Assembly (NCBI GenBank): GCA_003162425.1
Contig: PMOK01000344.1
Span: 1-36,372 of the forward strand
DNA length: 36,372 nt
Reading direction: 5' to 3'
Source: Bryobacterales bacterium
GTDB lineage: Bacteria; Acidobacteriota; Terriglobia; Bryobacterales; Bryobacteraceae
Part shown: positions 14,797 to 23,346 of the stretch, piece by piece
How the letters are laid out: each line of letters starts with the position of its first letter
Position numbering within the stretch: position 1 is the first letter of the stretch
The notes under the pieces: generated by a model
Databases searched by the model: none
What the model was told of the DNA's origin: nothing
The model's input: the letters and a program-made list of their open reading frames with translations, nothing else
Position numbers and translations under genes: made by a program

Positions 14797-16617
14797 ATGG
14801 CTTCCGCTTCCTCACAGAAAACTGTTTGGCGCGACCGCTTGGCTGCCTTGCGCAATGTTCCGCCCGTTTTGCGGTTGGTTTGGAAGGCTGCGCCTAAGGT
14901 GGTCGCCGCGGGATTGGCGCTGCGGGTAGTTAGCGCGCTTACTCCGCTTGCGGCGCTCGCGATTTCAAAGTGGATCATCGATCTCGTGGTGGCGGCTGTC
15001 AAGCATCCCGGTCCTCTGCCGCACCAGATCTGGTTTTTACTTGGCGCGGAATTTCTGGTGGCGGCGCTCGGGAATGTTCTGGGCCGTGGCATCGATTACA
15101 CCGATGCGCGGTTGGCCGACGAGTTCACACGTGAAGTGAGCCTGCGCGTGATGGAGCACGCTGCGCGGCTGGATCTGGAATCCTTCGAGGATCCCGCCTT
15201 CCAGGACAAGCTGGAGCGCGCGCGGCTGCAGGCTACCGACCGCATCGGAATGCTGAATTCGATGGGGCGCCTGCTGCTGCAGTCGATCACGCTAGTTTCA
15301 CTTTCGATCGGCGTCATTGTTTACTCGCCGTGGCTGTTCGCCGTGCTGGTGATTTGCGTCGCGCCGGCGTTTGCCGGGGAAAGCCATTTTGCGTTTCGGG
15401 GATATTCGCTGGCACATAGCTTGACGCCGGTGCGGCGAGAGCTGGACTACCTACGCATAGTCGGAAGCGGCAAAGAGAGCGCCAAGGAAGTGAAGATGTT
15501 CGGACTGGGCGGGTATCTCGAGAACCGCTACGCCACGCTCACCGATGGAGTGATCCAAAAGAACCGCGAGCTGACGCGGAAGCGGCTATGGTGGGGATCG
15601 GCGCTGGCCATCATCGGATCGGTGGGCTACTACGCGAGCTTTGCATATCTCGTGTGGCGGACGCTACTGGGCGAATTGAGCGTCGGAACGTTGACATTCC
15701 TGGCGGGCGCGATTGCCGGATCGAGCAACCAGTTGCAATCGGTCTTTTCGCTGTTCTCGAGCATTTCGGATCAGGCGCTATTCCTGACGGACCTGGTGGA
15801 CTTTCTCGCGGTCAAGCCACGAATTCAATCCAAGCCGAATGCGATCATGGCGCCGCGGCCGATTCGGGAGGGATTCGAATTCCGGGATGTATCGTTCCAA
15901 TACCCGGGGTCCACGCGGCTGGTGCTGGACCATCTCAACTTCCGAATTGAGCCGGGCGAGCACATCGCGTTGGTGGGTGAGAACGGCCAAGGGAAGACCA
16001 CGCTGGTGAAGTTGATGGCGCGGCTCTACGATCCATCGAGCGGCGTGATTCTGCTGGACGGGGTGGATCTGCGCGAATACAGCGTGGAGGATCTGCAGCG
16101 GGAGATCGGCGTCATCTTTCAGGACTTCGTGCGTTACGACATGCCCGCGCGGATGAATATCGGGGTGGGGCGCATTGAGGAGACGGACCAGGACGAGTCG
16201 CTATGGACGGCGGCTAAGAAGAGCCGGGCGGATAAGACGCTGGAGCGATTAACGGGCGGCCTGGATCAGATGCTGGGGCGCCGCTTTGAGGGCGGCGTGG
16301 ATCTATCCGGAGGCGAGTGGCAGAAATTCGCGCTGGCCCGTGCCTATCTGCGTAACGCGCAGGTGTTGATTCTGGATGAGCCGACCGCTTCGCTGGACGC
16401 GGTGGCAGAGTCCGAAGTGTTCGCGAGATTTGCGGACCTGGCGCGTAACAGCACGGCGATCCTGATTTCGCATCGCTTCTCCACTGTGCGCAAGGCCAGC
16501 CGTATCGTCGTGCTGGAAGGTGGAAGGATACGTGAACAGGGAACCCACGAACAACTAGTGACGATCCGAGGCCGGTACGCCAGACTTTTCGAGTTACAAG
16601 CGGCAAATTACAGATGA
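14797..16617 (+). CDS. ABC exporter, fused permease and ATPase (possible glucan exporter)
   Basis: 606 residues, a half-transporter: six-helix membrane domain in about residues 30-340, then a nucleotide-binding domain. Walker A is G394-E-N-G-Q-G-K400-T-T, the signature LSGGEWQ begins at 503, Walker B is VLILDE (523-528) and the switch His lies in ILISHRFSTV. It should act as a homodimer moving a substrate out of the cytoplasm. Its TGA overlaps the ATG of the beta-1,2-glucan synthase-like gene (ATGA), so the two are translationally coupled. This mirrors the ndvA/chvA exporter that serves ndvB/chvB cyclic glucan synthase in Rhizobiales; a glucan substrate is therefore likely but inferred from position, not from the sequence of the membrane domain. 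Confidence 0.9.
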   Translation: MASASSQKTVWRDRLAALRNVPPVLRLVWKAAPKVVAAGLALRVVSALTPLAALAISKWIIDLVVAAVKHPGPLPHQIWFLLGAEFLVAALGNVLGRGIDYTDARLADEFTREVSLRVMEHAARLDLESFEDPAFQDKLERARLQATDRIGMLNSMGRLLLQSITLVSLSIGVIVYSPWLFAVLVICVAPAFAGESHFAFRGYSLAHSLTPVRRELDYLRIVGSGKESAKEVKMFGLGGYLENRYATLTDGVIQKNRELTRKRLWWGSALAIIGSVGYYASFAYLVWRTLLGELSVGTLTFLAGAIAGSSNQLQSVFSLFSSISDQALFLTDLVDFLAVKPRIQSKPNAIMAPRPIREGFEFRDVSFQYPGSTRLVLDHLNFRIEPGEHIALVGENGQGKTTLVKLMARLYDPSSGVILLDGVDLREYSVEDLQREIGVIFQDFVRYDMPARMNIGVGRIEETDQDESLWTAAKKSRADKTLERLTGGLDQMLGRRFEGGVDLSGGEWQKFALARAYLRNAQVLILDEPTASLDAVAESEVFARFADLARNSTAILISHRFSTVRKASRIVVLEGGRIREQGTHEQLVTIRGRYARLFELQAANYR

Positions 16618-19600
16618 GCACTGCAACAATCGTGATGGAAGGAGAAGGCGGGCGGGTCCGGCGGCCGCTCACCGGCGACGACAACGCTCGACGGCGGCTT
16701 GACGAATGCGCACGCACACTGCGGGCCCGTGTAAAGAAGCTGCATTCGGAAAGTGGGGAGCAGCATCCGGCTGCGCCGTGGTTAATCGAAAATCATTCGT
16801 ACGTGCAGTTCCAGATTCGTGAGACGCAGCGTTCTTTGCCGGCGCGTTATCTCCGGCTGCTTCCGAAGATCGGTGAGGGAACCGCGGCCGAGCTGCGGGT
16901 TTACAGGCTGGCGGCGGATTTGCTGGAGCAGGCGGAGGAGTTAATCGATGCGCCGGCGGTGGAGAAAGCTGCTATCGCTTTGAAAGAGGATCACGGCCTG
17001 GCGCTGGCAGAGTTGTGGGCTTTCGGCGCCACGCTGAAGCTGGTTCTCATCGAGCATCTGTGCGCCAATCTGGATTCGGAGCGAGTGGTATCGCTTATGG
17101 TCCGGGGTCTGCGGGCGTTAGAGCAGATTAGCTGGCGCGATTTTGTGGAATCCGTTTCGGCGGTGGAGCGCGTTCTGGAGCGCGACCCGGCGGGAGTTTA
17201 TGCGCGGATGGATTTCGTGACGCGCGACCGGTATCGCCACCAGGTGGAGAAGATGGCACGCCGCTCGAATCTGACGGAGAAAGAAGTGGCGGAGAAAGTC
17301 ATTGCATTGGCTAGCTCCGATTCCAAGCCGTTCGCAGGCGAAAGCGCCTGCGCCACTATGCATGTCGGTTATCATCTGGTGGGTCCCGGTGCGCGGGAGT
17401 TTCGGCAACTGATTGGCTGTAAGCCGTGGTGGGGCTTCCGCGCGATCGTGGAGCGGCGGCCGAGCCTGTTCTATTTCCCGAGCATCGCCCTATTCACGGC
17501 GCTGATCGTGGCGGGATTCGAGTGGCTGGCGAGGCCTTTCCAACTTTGGATCGTTGTGCTGCTTCTGGTCCCGGCCAGCCAGGCTGCGCTTGAGATCGTT
17601 AACGCGCTGGTGAGCCGGTTGATGCGGCCGCGCTTGCTTCCCAGCATGGATTTCTCGCATGGAATTCCTGACGACTCGAAGACCATGGTGGTGGTTCCGA
17701 CGCTGCTGGTTTCGGAAGCGAACGCCGCCCGGCTGCTGGAGGATTTGGAGATCCGATACCTGGCGAACCGCGAAGCGAATTTGTACTTCGCGCTGCTCAC
17801 CGATTTTTCGGATGCGGACCGCGAGCAGACTGCGAACGATTTAGTGTTGACGGGTTGCGTGGAGGGAATTGAGCGCCTGAACGCGCGGTACGGAGGGAAC
17901 GGGGCGGATCCGTTTTATCTTTTCCACAGGCCCCGAAAATGGAACGCGGCTGAATCGAAATGGATGGGCTACGAGCGCAAACGCGGAAAGCTGAACGACC
18001 TCAACCGGCTTCTTCGAGGACGCGGCAATTGCTTCGAGACGGTGACCGGAGACCAATCGCTGCTGCGAGAAATTCGTTACGTGATAACGCTGGACACGGA
18101 CACACAGTTGCCGCGGGATACGGCGGCGAAGATGGTGGGGGCCGCGGCGCATCCTCTGAACCGGCCGGTGGTAAACGCGGAAACAGGGATGGTAACGGAC
18201 GGCTACGCATTGATTCGCCCGCGCGTCGCGGTGAGCATGGAATCGGCCGGCCGATCACGCCTGGCGCAAATCTATAGTGGCCAGACCGGGTTTGATCCGT
18301 ATGCGACTTCGGTGTCCGATGTGTATCAGGATCTGTATGGACATGCCAGCTTCACGGGCAAGGGAATTTATGATGTACAGGCGTTCGATCGGGCGGTGGG
18401 CGACCGGTTTCCTGAGAACGCGATTCTCAGCCACGATCTGATTGAAGGCGAGTATGCGAGAACGGGGCTGCTCTCGAGCGTGGAGTTGGCGGAAGATTCT
18501 CCGGCCACGTATGAAGCATTCACCAAACGGAAGCATCGTTGGGTACGGGGCGATTGGCAATTGCTGCCTTGGCTTCCCAATCGCGCGCCGGCGCCTCGCG
18601 GGGAGTGGACCAGGAATCCTTTGCCGTTTCAATCGCGCTGGAAAATGTTCGACAATCTGCGCCGTAGCTTGTTCGAGATCTCGATTCTGCTTTTGTTTGT
18701 GGCCGGCTGGCTCACGGTGGAGCATGCCACGCGATGGACGCTGGCTGTTTTGGCGCTGCTTCAACTGGCGGCTTACGCGGATCTGACGCTGACCATCGGA
18801 TCGGCGCCCGAGCGCCGATTATGGCCGGCCTTTATGCGCAATTTCGGCGAGCGGGTCTTCGAAAGCCACCGCGAGGCGTTCTTGACGCTGGTCTTCATTC
18901 CGCATCACGCCTGCGTGATGGCCGACGCCATTGTCCGAACGCTGATCCGCCGGTTCGTGACCAAGCGGAATTTGCTGGAGTGGGAAACGATGGCGGAGTC
19001 GGAATCAGCGGATGCGGCGAAGGTCAGCGTGATGTCCCGCTACCTTTACTTGTCCTGTGGGATGGCGCTGCTGCTGTTGCTTACCTCGGTGCATTCAAGC
19101 ATCTTAGTCGCGTTGGTTTGCTCGATCTGGATTACGGCGCCGCTGGTCGTGGGTTGGCTCAACGAGCCGCTGCCGGATGCACGGGCGCTATCGGACGACG
19201 ACCGGACCTTTCTTAGGGGAACCGCGCTGGGGACGTGGCGATTCTTCGCCGATCATTCGAAGGCGGAGCAGCACTGGCTGGTTCCAGACAACGTGCAGCA
19301 AGACCCTCCGCTAACGGCGCATCGCGTGTCACCCACGAATCTGGGGTTGCTGTTAAACTCACACCTGGCCGCATTGGATCTTGGATATTTGAACATTGAG
19401 GACTTTTCGCTCGGGCTGCGGCGGGTGTTCGATGCGGTGGACCGGATGCAGCGATATCGCGGGCACTTATTCAACTGGTACGACACGAGAACGCTTCAAC
19501 CGGAGGCTCCGTATTTCGTTTCGACGGTGGATAGCGGAAACCTGGCGGCGTGTCTGTGTACGGTGAGGCAGGGCTGCCTAGCGCTGCTAAAGCAGCCGGT

Positions 19601-21026
19601 GTTTGGCGCGGCAGTGTTGGACGGGCTGCGCGATCATGTGCTACGGCTGCGCGAAGAATTGCCGTATGCGGCCAGAAGCGGATCATTGATGCGTCCGGTG
19701 GCGAGCCTGCTTCGGCAGTTGGAGAGCCGGCCGAGTGATCTTTTCTTTTTGGAAGCCGTGCTTACGGAAGCTCGCGACACTCTGCAACGCATTCGCGAAC
19801 CGTTGGCGGCGACGCGAGCGCGGCTTCGCAAACAAAGGGACTTGGAACAGTCCGAGGAGCTCCGTTATTGGGAATCGCTGCTTTGGGACAGAATGGACGC
19901 CGCGTTGGAGGAGTTGTACCGTTTGGCTCCCTGGCTTGGTCCCGGGGTTGAACCGGAGCTGCGCTTAAATATCAGAGATGCAAGCCTGGCGCCGCTGCTT
20001 GCGGAGCTTTGCTCGATGCCGGCTTTGGGGGATTTGCCGGAGGTCTACGAACGTATTCGCACCGGCTTGATCCGCCGGCTCAATGAAGCGAACGTGCTTT
20101 ATCCAGCTTTGCGCCAGGCCTTGGAAGAGTTGCTACGGCGTCTACCGGCGGCTCAAGCGTCGGCGCAGGGTTTGATTCGGGAATTTCAAACGATTGCCGA
20201 ACGATCTTCGAGGCTTTTCGACGAAATGGATTTCGGGTTTCTGTTCGATCCGCAAAGGAAACTCTTGCGCATCGGTTACGATACCGGCACGGAGCAGGAG
20301 GCCGAGTCCTGCTATGATTTGCTGGCATCGGAAGCACGGACCGCGGTGTTTCTGGCGATTGCGAAAGGGGATATTCCGCGCGAGGCGTGGTTCCGGCTGG
20401 GAAGAAAGCTGACAGGTTATCGCAATCGGCGGTCGCTACTTTCCTGGAGCGGCACCATGTTTGAATATCTGATGCCGCTGCTGCACATGCGCAGTTATGA
20501 AAACACGCTTCTGGATCGCGGCGCGCGCGGAGCACTGGCCATCCAACAGGTCTATGCGGGGGAGCGGGGTCTGCCGTGGGGAATATCGGAAGCGGCGTAC
20601 GGCGCGCGTGACGAGCGGATGCAATATCAATACCGGGCGTTTGGCGTTCCTCCGTTGAGTGCCGGTTCACAAAAGGCCGATCGCATGGTAGTAGCGCCTT
20701 ACGCCAGCATGCTGGCTTTGATGCTGGACCCCAAGCAAGCCACGGCGAACTTGCGATTCCTGGCCGCCAAGGGATGTGTATCGCGGTACGGATTTTGCGA
20801 ATCGATTGATTATTCCTCAGGCGGCCACAGCCCGGAACTGATTCGTTGTTTCATGGCCCACCATCAGGGGATGGGGTTGCTCGCGATTGATAATGCGCTG
20901 CTCGGTGGGCGGATGCAGGACCGGTTCCATGCTGACCCGCTGGTGCAGGCGACAGAGTTCCTGTTGCAGGAGCGGATGCCCGCGCTGGTGGAGGTGCTGG
21001 GTGAGAGCGGCGATGTCGCTGCTTAG
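16614..21026 (+). CDS. Cyclic beta-1,2-glucan synthase-like protein (GT84 + glucoamylase-like domain, no GH94)
   Basis: 1470 residues, inner membrane. After a helical N-terminal region, two membrane segments lie at about 283-325, followed by a GT84-type glycosyltransferase: MVVVPTLLVS, the catalytic DTD near 492, SHDLIEG near 615 and the K-x-x-R-W motif (KRKHRWVRGDWQ) near 640. More membrane helices follow at about 685-730 and 810-850. From about 1200 the PF10091 domain appears (FGFLFDPQRKLLRIGYDTG; LPWGISEAAYGARDERMQYQYRAFGVP; FMAHHQGMGLLAIDNALL), which in characterised synthases performs cyclisation by transglycosylation. The protein stops right after this domain: the C-terminal GH94-like half of classical synthases of about 2800 residues is absent. 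A REP-like hairpin is inserted in frame at residues 241-248. Confidence 0.88.
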   Translation: MSTATIVMEGEGGRVRRPLTGDDNARRRLDECARTLRARVKKLHSESGEQHPAAPWLIENHSYVQFQIRETQRSLPARYLRLLPKIGEGTAAELRVYRLAADLLEQAEELIDAPAVEKAAIALKEDHGLALAELWAFGATLKLVLIEHLCANLDSERVVSLMVRGLRALEQISWRDFVESVSAVERVLERDPAGVYARMDFVTRDRYRHQVEKMARRSNLTEKEVAEKVIALASSDSKPFAGESACATMHVGYHLVGPGAREFRQLIGCKPWWGFRAIVERRPSLFYFPSIALFTALIVAGFEWLARPFQLWIVVLLLVPASQAALEIVNALVSRLMRPRLLPSMDFSHGIPDDSKTMVVVPTLLVSEANAARLLEDLEIRYLANREANLYFALLTDFSDADREQTANDLVLTGCVEGIERLNARYGGNGADPFYLFHRPRKWNAAESKWMGYERKRGKLNDLNRLLRGRGNCFETVTGDQSLLREIRYVITLDTDTQLPRDTAAKMVGAAAHPLNRPVVNAETGMVTDGYALIRPRVAVSMESAGRSRLAQIYSGQTGFDPYATSVSDVYQDLYGHASFTGKGIYDVQAFDRAVGDRFPENAILSHDLIEGEYARTGLLSSVELAEDSPATYEAFTKRKHRWVRGDWQLLPWLPNRAPAPRGEWTRNPLPFQSRWKMFDNLRRSLFEISILLLFVAGWLTVEHATRWTLAVLALLQLAAYADLTLTIGSAPERRLWPAFMRNFGERVFESHREAFLTLVFIPHHACVMADAIVRTLIRRFVTKRNLLEWETMAESESADAAKVSVMSRYLYLSCGMALLLLLTSVHSSILVALVCSIWITAPLVVGWLNEPLPDARALSDDDRTFLRGTALGTWRFFADHSKAEQHWLVPDNVQQDPPLTAHRVSPTNLGLLLNSHLAALDLGYLNIEDFSLGLRRVFDAVDRMQRYRGHLFNWYDTRTLQPEAPYFVSTVDSGNLAACLCTVRQGCLALLKQPVFGAAVLDGLRDHVLRLREELPYAARSGSLMRPVASLLRQLESRPSDLFFLEAVLTEARDTLQRIREPLAATRARLRKQRDLEQSEELRYWESLLWDRMDAALEELYRLAPWLGPGVEPELRLNIRDASLAPLLAELCSMPALGDLPEVYERIRTGLIRRLNEANVLYPALRQALEELLRRLPAAQASAQGLIREFQTIAERSSRLFDEMDFGFLFDPQRKLLRIGYDTGTEQEAESCYDLLASEARTAVFLAIAKGDIPREAWFRLGRKLTGYRNRRSLLSWSGTMFEYLMPLLHMRSYENTLLDRGARGALAIQQVYAGERGLPWGISEAAYGARDERMQYQYRAFGVPPLSAGSQKADRMVVAPYASMLALMLDPKQATANLRFLAAKGCVSRYGFCESIDYSSGGHSPELIRCFMAHHQGMGLLAIDNALLGGRMQDRFHADPLVQATEFLLQERMPALVEVLGESGDVAA
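17333..17356 (+). repeat. Hairpin repeat in frame inside the glucan synthase gene
   Basis: CGCAGGCG and CGCCTGCG form a perfect 8-bp stem around AAAG, followed by CCAC (tail GCGCCAC overlapping the stem). It encodes Ala-Gly-Glu-Ser-Ala-Cys-Ala just before the conserved HVGYHL block of the synthase. The 3' tail matches that of the twin-hairpin repeats, so this looks like an intragenic copy of a palindromic element. Confidence 0.55.
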
Positions 21027-22371
21027 TGGAAGATACGACCTTAGCCGAAGGGGGTTCGGAAAAGCCCACCAAGTCCATGGCGTGCGGTACGGCGGGGTTG
21101 GTCATGAACCAGCGCCAGACGTTCGCAGTCAATAAATTCTCGGCGCTTAGCAGGGTGATGCCGACATCGATGCCGATTACATCGGTATCGAACCATTTTT
21201 GCGCGGGATTGAAAGCATCCACGAATCCATACTTGCGATAGACGTGATCCTCGAAATGGTCGCGCATGGCGCGCAGAGCGGGGATAGAAATATCGGGCGT
21301 GAACATCAGGGAGCCGCCGGCGGCGCAAGGGGCGACGGTTCCATCCACGGCTTCAAATTGTTTGATCTCGCCATACACCTTGTAGCCTTTGGTGCTGTCG
21401 GAGGCGGTAATGCCCCAAATGTCGGGTCCGAAGCTGAGCGGAAACAGGTGTGCCAGGTTCAAGCAATACAGGTCGTTGGCACGCGTGGCGTTCACGGAAT
21501 TCTGGAAGAAATCAACGAAGCCGCGGTCGCGCCGATTGCGAAAATCTACCCAAGCCTCGGAATACTGGTGGGTGAACAGAGGGCCGCCGCTAATGAAGTG
21601 ATAGGGTCCGTAGGAATAGAGCGGCCGTTGCCAGGCGTACCAGGAGTCCGGTGATATGGGATGAGTGGAGGAACCAATCGCGAGAAGATATAGCAGCGGC
21701 AGCTCGCTGTAGGCATCCCATTTGTATTTCAAAAAACCTTTTCCACGGACCCAGCCATGGGAGAGCAGGAGCGGATCGCCGTTTAGCATCCAGGCGAAAT
21801 CCACGCGGTCGTAAATCTGCTTAGCGAGTTTCGGGATCTCGGGGTCATTGGAAAAATATTGCGCCGCGGTCAAGACGCCGGCCAGGAGGAAGGATGTGTC
21901 GACAGACGACATCTCGCTGTCCCATTTGCGTTCGCCGGTGGAAACATCCATCCAGTGAAAGAACCAGCCATGCTCCTGAGTGGCCTTGGAAGCGAGGAAC
22001 TCTAAGGTGGTCCGGACGCGCGTGTTGGCTTGATCGCGAGGGATCCAGCCATGTTCGGCGCCGATGCAGATGGCGGTGAGCCCGAAGCCGGTGGCTGCGA
22101 GGCTGGCGATGTTACCGCTGGGGCCTTTGGCGCGGCCTCCCTGGGCGCTCGCGCGATCGAGCACCAGGCCGGTGGAGGGATCGCTTTCATTCCAAAAATA
22201 AAGGATGCTACGGCGTTCCAGGTCTTCGAGCAGGGCGCGGTCCTGCGGTGAGATGGTGCGCGGCGGCTCGGCTGCGGGGAGACGCGTAGGAGTTGCGGCG
22301 GTGAGCGTCACTGTGAGAACAGAGGCAGCTAAGGTTGCTGAAAGCACTTTGTTTTTGATACTCGCCGGCAT
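20851..22371 (-). CDS. Secreted glucoamylase-like glycoside hydrolase, GH144-type endo-beta-1,2-glucanase
   Basis: 506 residues with a signal peptide (about 1-34, ending AAEPP). The body (about 40-445) is PF10091: RALLEDLERRSILYFWNESDPSTGLVLDRA, the ATGFGLTAICIGAEHGWI helix, LPLLYLLAIGSSTHPI, GPLFTHQYSEAWVDFRN and DVIGIDVGITLLSAENLLT. Characterised secreted members of this architecture (GH144) hydrolyse beta-1,2-glucan internally, which fits the adjacent synthase on the other strand. The final 58 codons run antisense through the 3' end of the synthase gene and give a low-complexity Pro/Ala/Ser/Arg tail not expected in the family; the ancestral stop probably lay near 21026. The start ATG has GGAAG about 9 nt upstream. 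Confidence 0.87.
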   Translation of the reverse strand: MPASIKNKVLSATLAASVLTVTLTAATPTRLPAAEPPRTISPQDRALLEDLERRSILYFWNESDPSTGLVLDRASAQGGRAKGPSGNIASLAATGFGLTAICIGAEHGWIPRDQANTRVRTTLEFLASKATQEHGWFFHWMDVSTGERKWDSEMSSVDTSFLLAGVLTAAQYFSNDPEIPKLAKQIYDRVDFAWMLNGDPLLLSHGWVRGKGFLKYKWDAYSELPLLYLLAIGSSTHPISPDSWYAWQRPLYSYGPYHFISGGPLFTHQYSEAWVDFRNRRDRGFVDFFQNSVNATRANDLYCLNLAHLFPLSFGPDIWGITASDSTKGYKVYGEIKQFEAVDGTVAPCAAGGSLMFTPDISIPALRAMRDHFEDHVYRKYGFVDAFNPAQKWFDTDVIGIDVGITLLSAENLLTANVWRWFMTNPAVPHAMDLVGFSEPPSAKVVSSTKQRHRRSHPAPPPARASAPATGTLSPAPAGQHGTGPASAHRAAHYQSRATPSPDGGP

Positions 22372-22405
22372 CTTCTACTTCCATGATAAACCCTGCGCAA
22401 TTTCG

Positions 22406-22425
22406 AAGCCGGAGGCTTGCGCTAC
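22406..22425 (+). repeat. Hairpin followed by GCGCTAC
   Basis: AAGCC and GGCTT pair around GGA, followed immediately by GCGCTAC, the same tail as twin-hairpin copy 2 at 25358. It lies in the 205-bp divergent gap between the glucanase and the SYLF gene. Confidence 0.45.
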
Positions 22426-22446
22426 GGGGAAAGCGGACGGGGCGGA

Positions 22447-22468
22447 AAAAGGTGCTCGGTCACCTTTT
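22447..22468. repeat. 8-bp inverted repeat in a divergent gap
   Basis: AAAAGGTG and CACCTTTT are perfect complements around CTCGGT. The structure resembles an intrinsic terminator, but no gene ends here on either strand; it may be an operator, a leader hairpin or another repeat. Confidence 0.4.
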
Positions 22469-22576
22469 CTAACGTGGATCTTTTTGCCGGGCGGAGCGTC
22501 GTAGCACTTGGATTCCTTGACCTTAGAGCTTGGAATCAAAAATGCATGGTTAGGCGGGAGGAGTGAAAGAACGGCT

Positions 22577-23257
22577 ATGAAATATTTCGGGAACTTGATG
22601 TTGGTTTCAGCGCTGGGAGTCTTGTGTGTCTTCGGCGCGGGCGATCCACAAAAACGGATAAGAGTATCCCGGGAAGTGCTCAACGAAATCCTGGACGCCA
22701 AGGATAAGGGCATTCCGGACGACCTGCTGGGGAAAGCCGAGTGCGTGGGCGTGATTCCCAGCCTGAAGCGCGCGGGATTCATTGTCGGTGCGAAGTATGG
22801 CAAGGGAGTGGTGGTTTGCCGGACCGATAGCGGTTGGAGCGCTCCCTCCACTGTAATTGTAGAAGGCGGCAGCGTCGGTTTCCAGATCGGCGCCGGAGAA
22901 ACGGATCTGGTTTTCATCGTAATGAACCATCGAGGGATGGATCATCTCATGGCGGATAAGTTCACTATTGGCGGCGACGCCAGTGTGATGGCTGGACCGA
23001 TTGGCCGTACCGGCGAAGCGCAAACAGATGCCATGATGAACGCGGAAATCTTGTCATACTCGAGGTCGCGTGGCGTGTTTGCAGGCGTATCGCTGGAGGG
23101 TGCGACGTTGCGGCCCGACCATAAGGACAATCGAGAGATGTATGGCCGTGACGTGACGCAACGCGAGATCTTGACCGGCGTGGTACCGCGGCCGGCGGGT
23201 GCAGACGCTCTGTATGCGGATCTGGATCGGTTTCCGAAGCGTACTGCCAGCCGGTAG
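22577..23257 (+). CDS. SYLF (Ysc84-type) lipid-binding domain protein, exported
   Basis: 226 residues with signal peptide MKYFGNLMLVSALGVLCVFGAG. The SYLF domain fills the rest: VLNEILDAKDKGIPDDLLGKAECVGVIPSLKRAGFIVGAKYGKGVVVCR, then VGFQIGAGETDLVFIVMN and the ILSYSRSRGVFAGVSLEGATLRPD block. Members bind phosphoinositides or other lipids and actin in eukaryotes; in bacteria the role is unknown, probably at the periplasmic face of a membrane. ATG 22577 is preferred over an in-frame ATG at 22508 because it begins the signal peptide and follows a GGAGGAG stretch (13 nt upstream, rather far). A strong intrinsic terminator follows. Confidence 0.88.
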   Translation: MKYFGNLMLVSALGVLCVFGAGDPQKRIRVSREVLNEILDAKDKGIPDDLLGKAECVGVIPSLKRAGFIVGAKYGKGVVVCRTDSGWSAPSTVIVEGGSVGFQIGAGETDLVFIVMNHRGMDHLMADKFTIGGDASVMAGPIGRTGEAQTDAMMNAEILSYSRSRGVFAGVSLEGATLRPDHKDNREMYGRDVTQREILTGVVPRPAGADALYADLDRFPKRTASR

Positions 23258-23285
23258 AAATCTGAAGAAGTTACATTAGTCAATC

Positions 23286-23318
23286 AAAGCCGCGTTTCGT
23301 GCGCGGCTTTTTCTTTTT
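23286..23318 (+). terminator. Rho-independent terminator after the SYLF gene
   Basis: AAAGCCGCG (23286-23294) and CGCGGCTTT (23302-23310) form a 9-bp perfect stem with a 7-nt loop, followed by TTCTTTTT. It starts 28 bp after the SYLF stop and is the clearest intrinsic terminator in the window. Confidence 0.85.
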
Positions 23319-23332
23319 ATTTGCGCGGCTTT

Positions 23333-23340
23333 GATATGCT
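23333..23340 (+). promoter_or_regulatory. Extended -10 before the TonB-domain gene
   Basis: TGA-TATGCT spells an extended -10 starting at 23332-23333 and ending 6 nt before ATG 23347. With the usual spacing, transcription would start at the ATG itself, so this supports 23347 as the start and a leaderless message. Confidence 0.45.
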
Positions 23341-23346
23341 GTCGGC

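Noticed and set aside
14618..14815. 65-residue minus-strand gene in the gap before the ABC exporter
   Set aside because: Low-complexity basic sequence overlapping the exporter start, no Shine-Dalgarno and no recognisable features.
22447..22468. Intrinsic terminator
   Set aside because: The stem with flanking A/T looks right, but both adjacent genes start, not end, around it.
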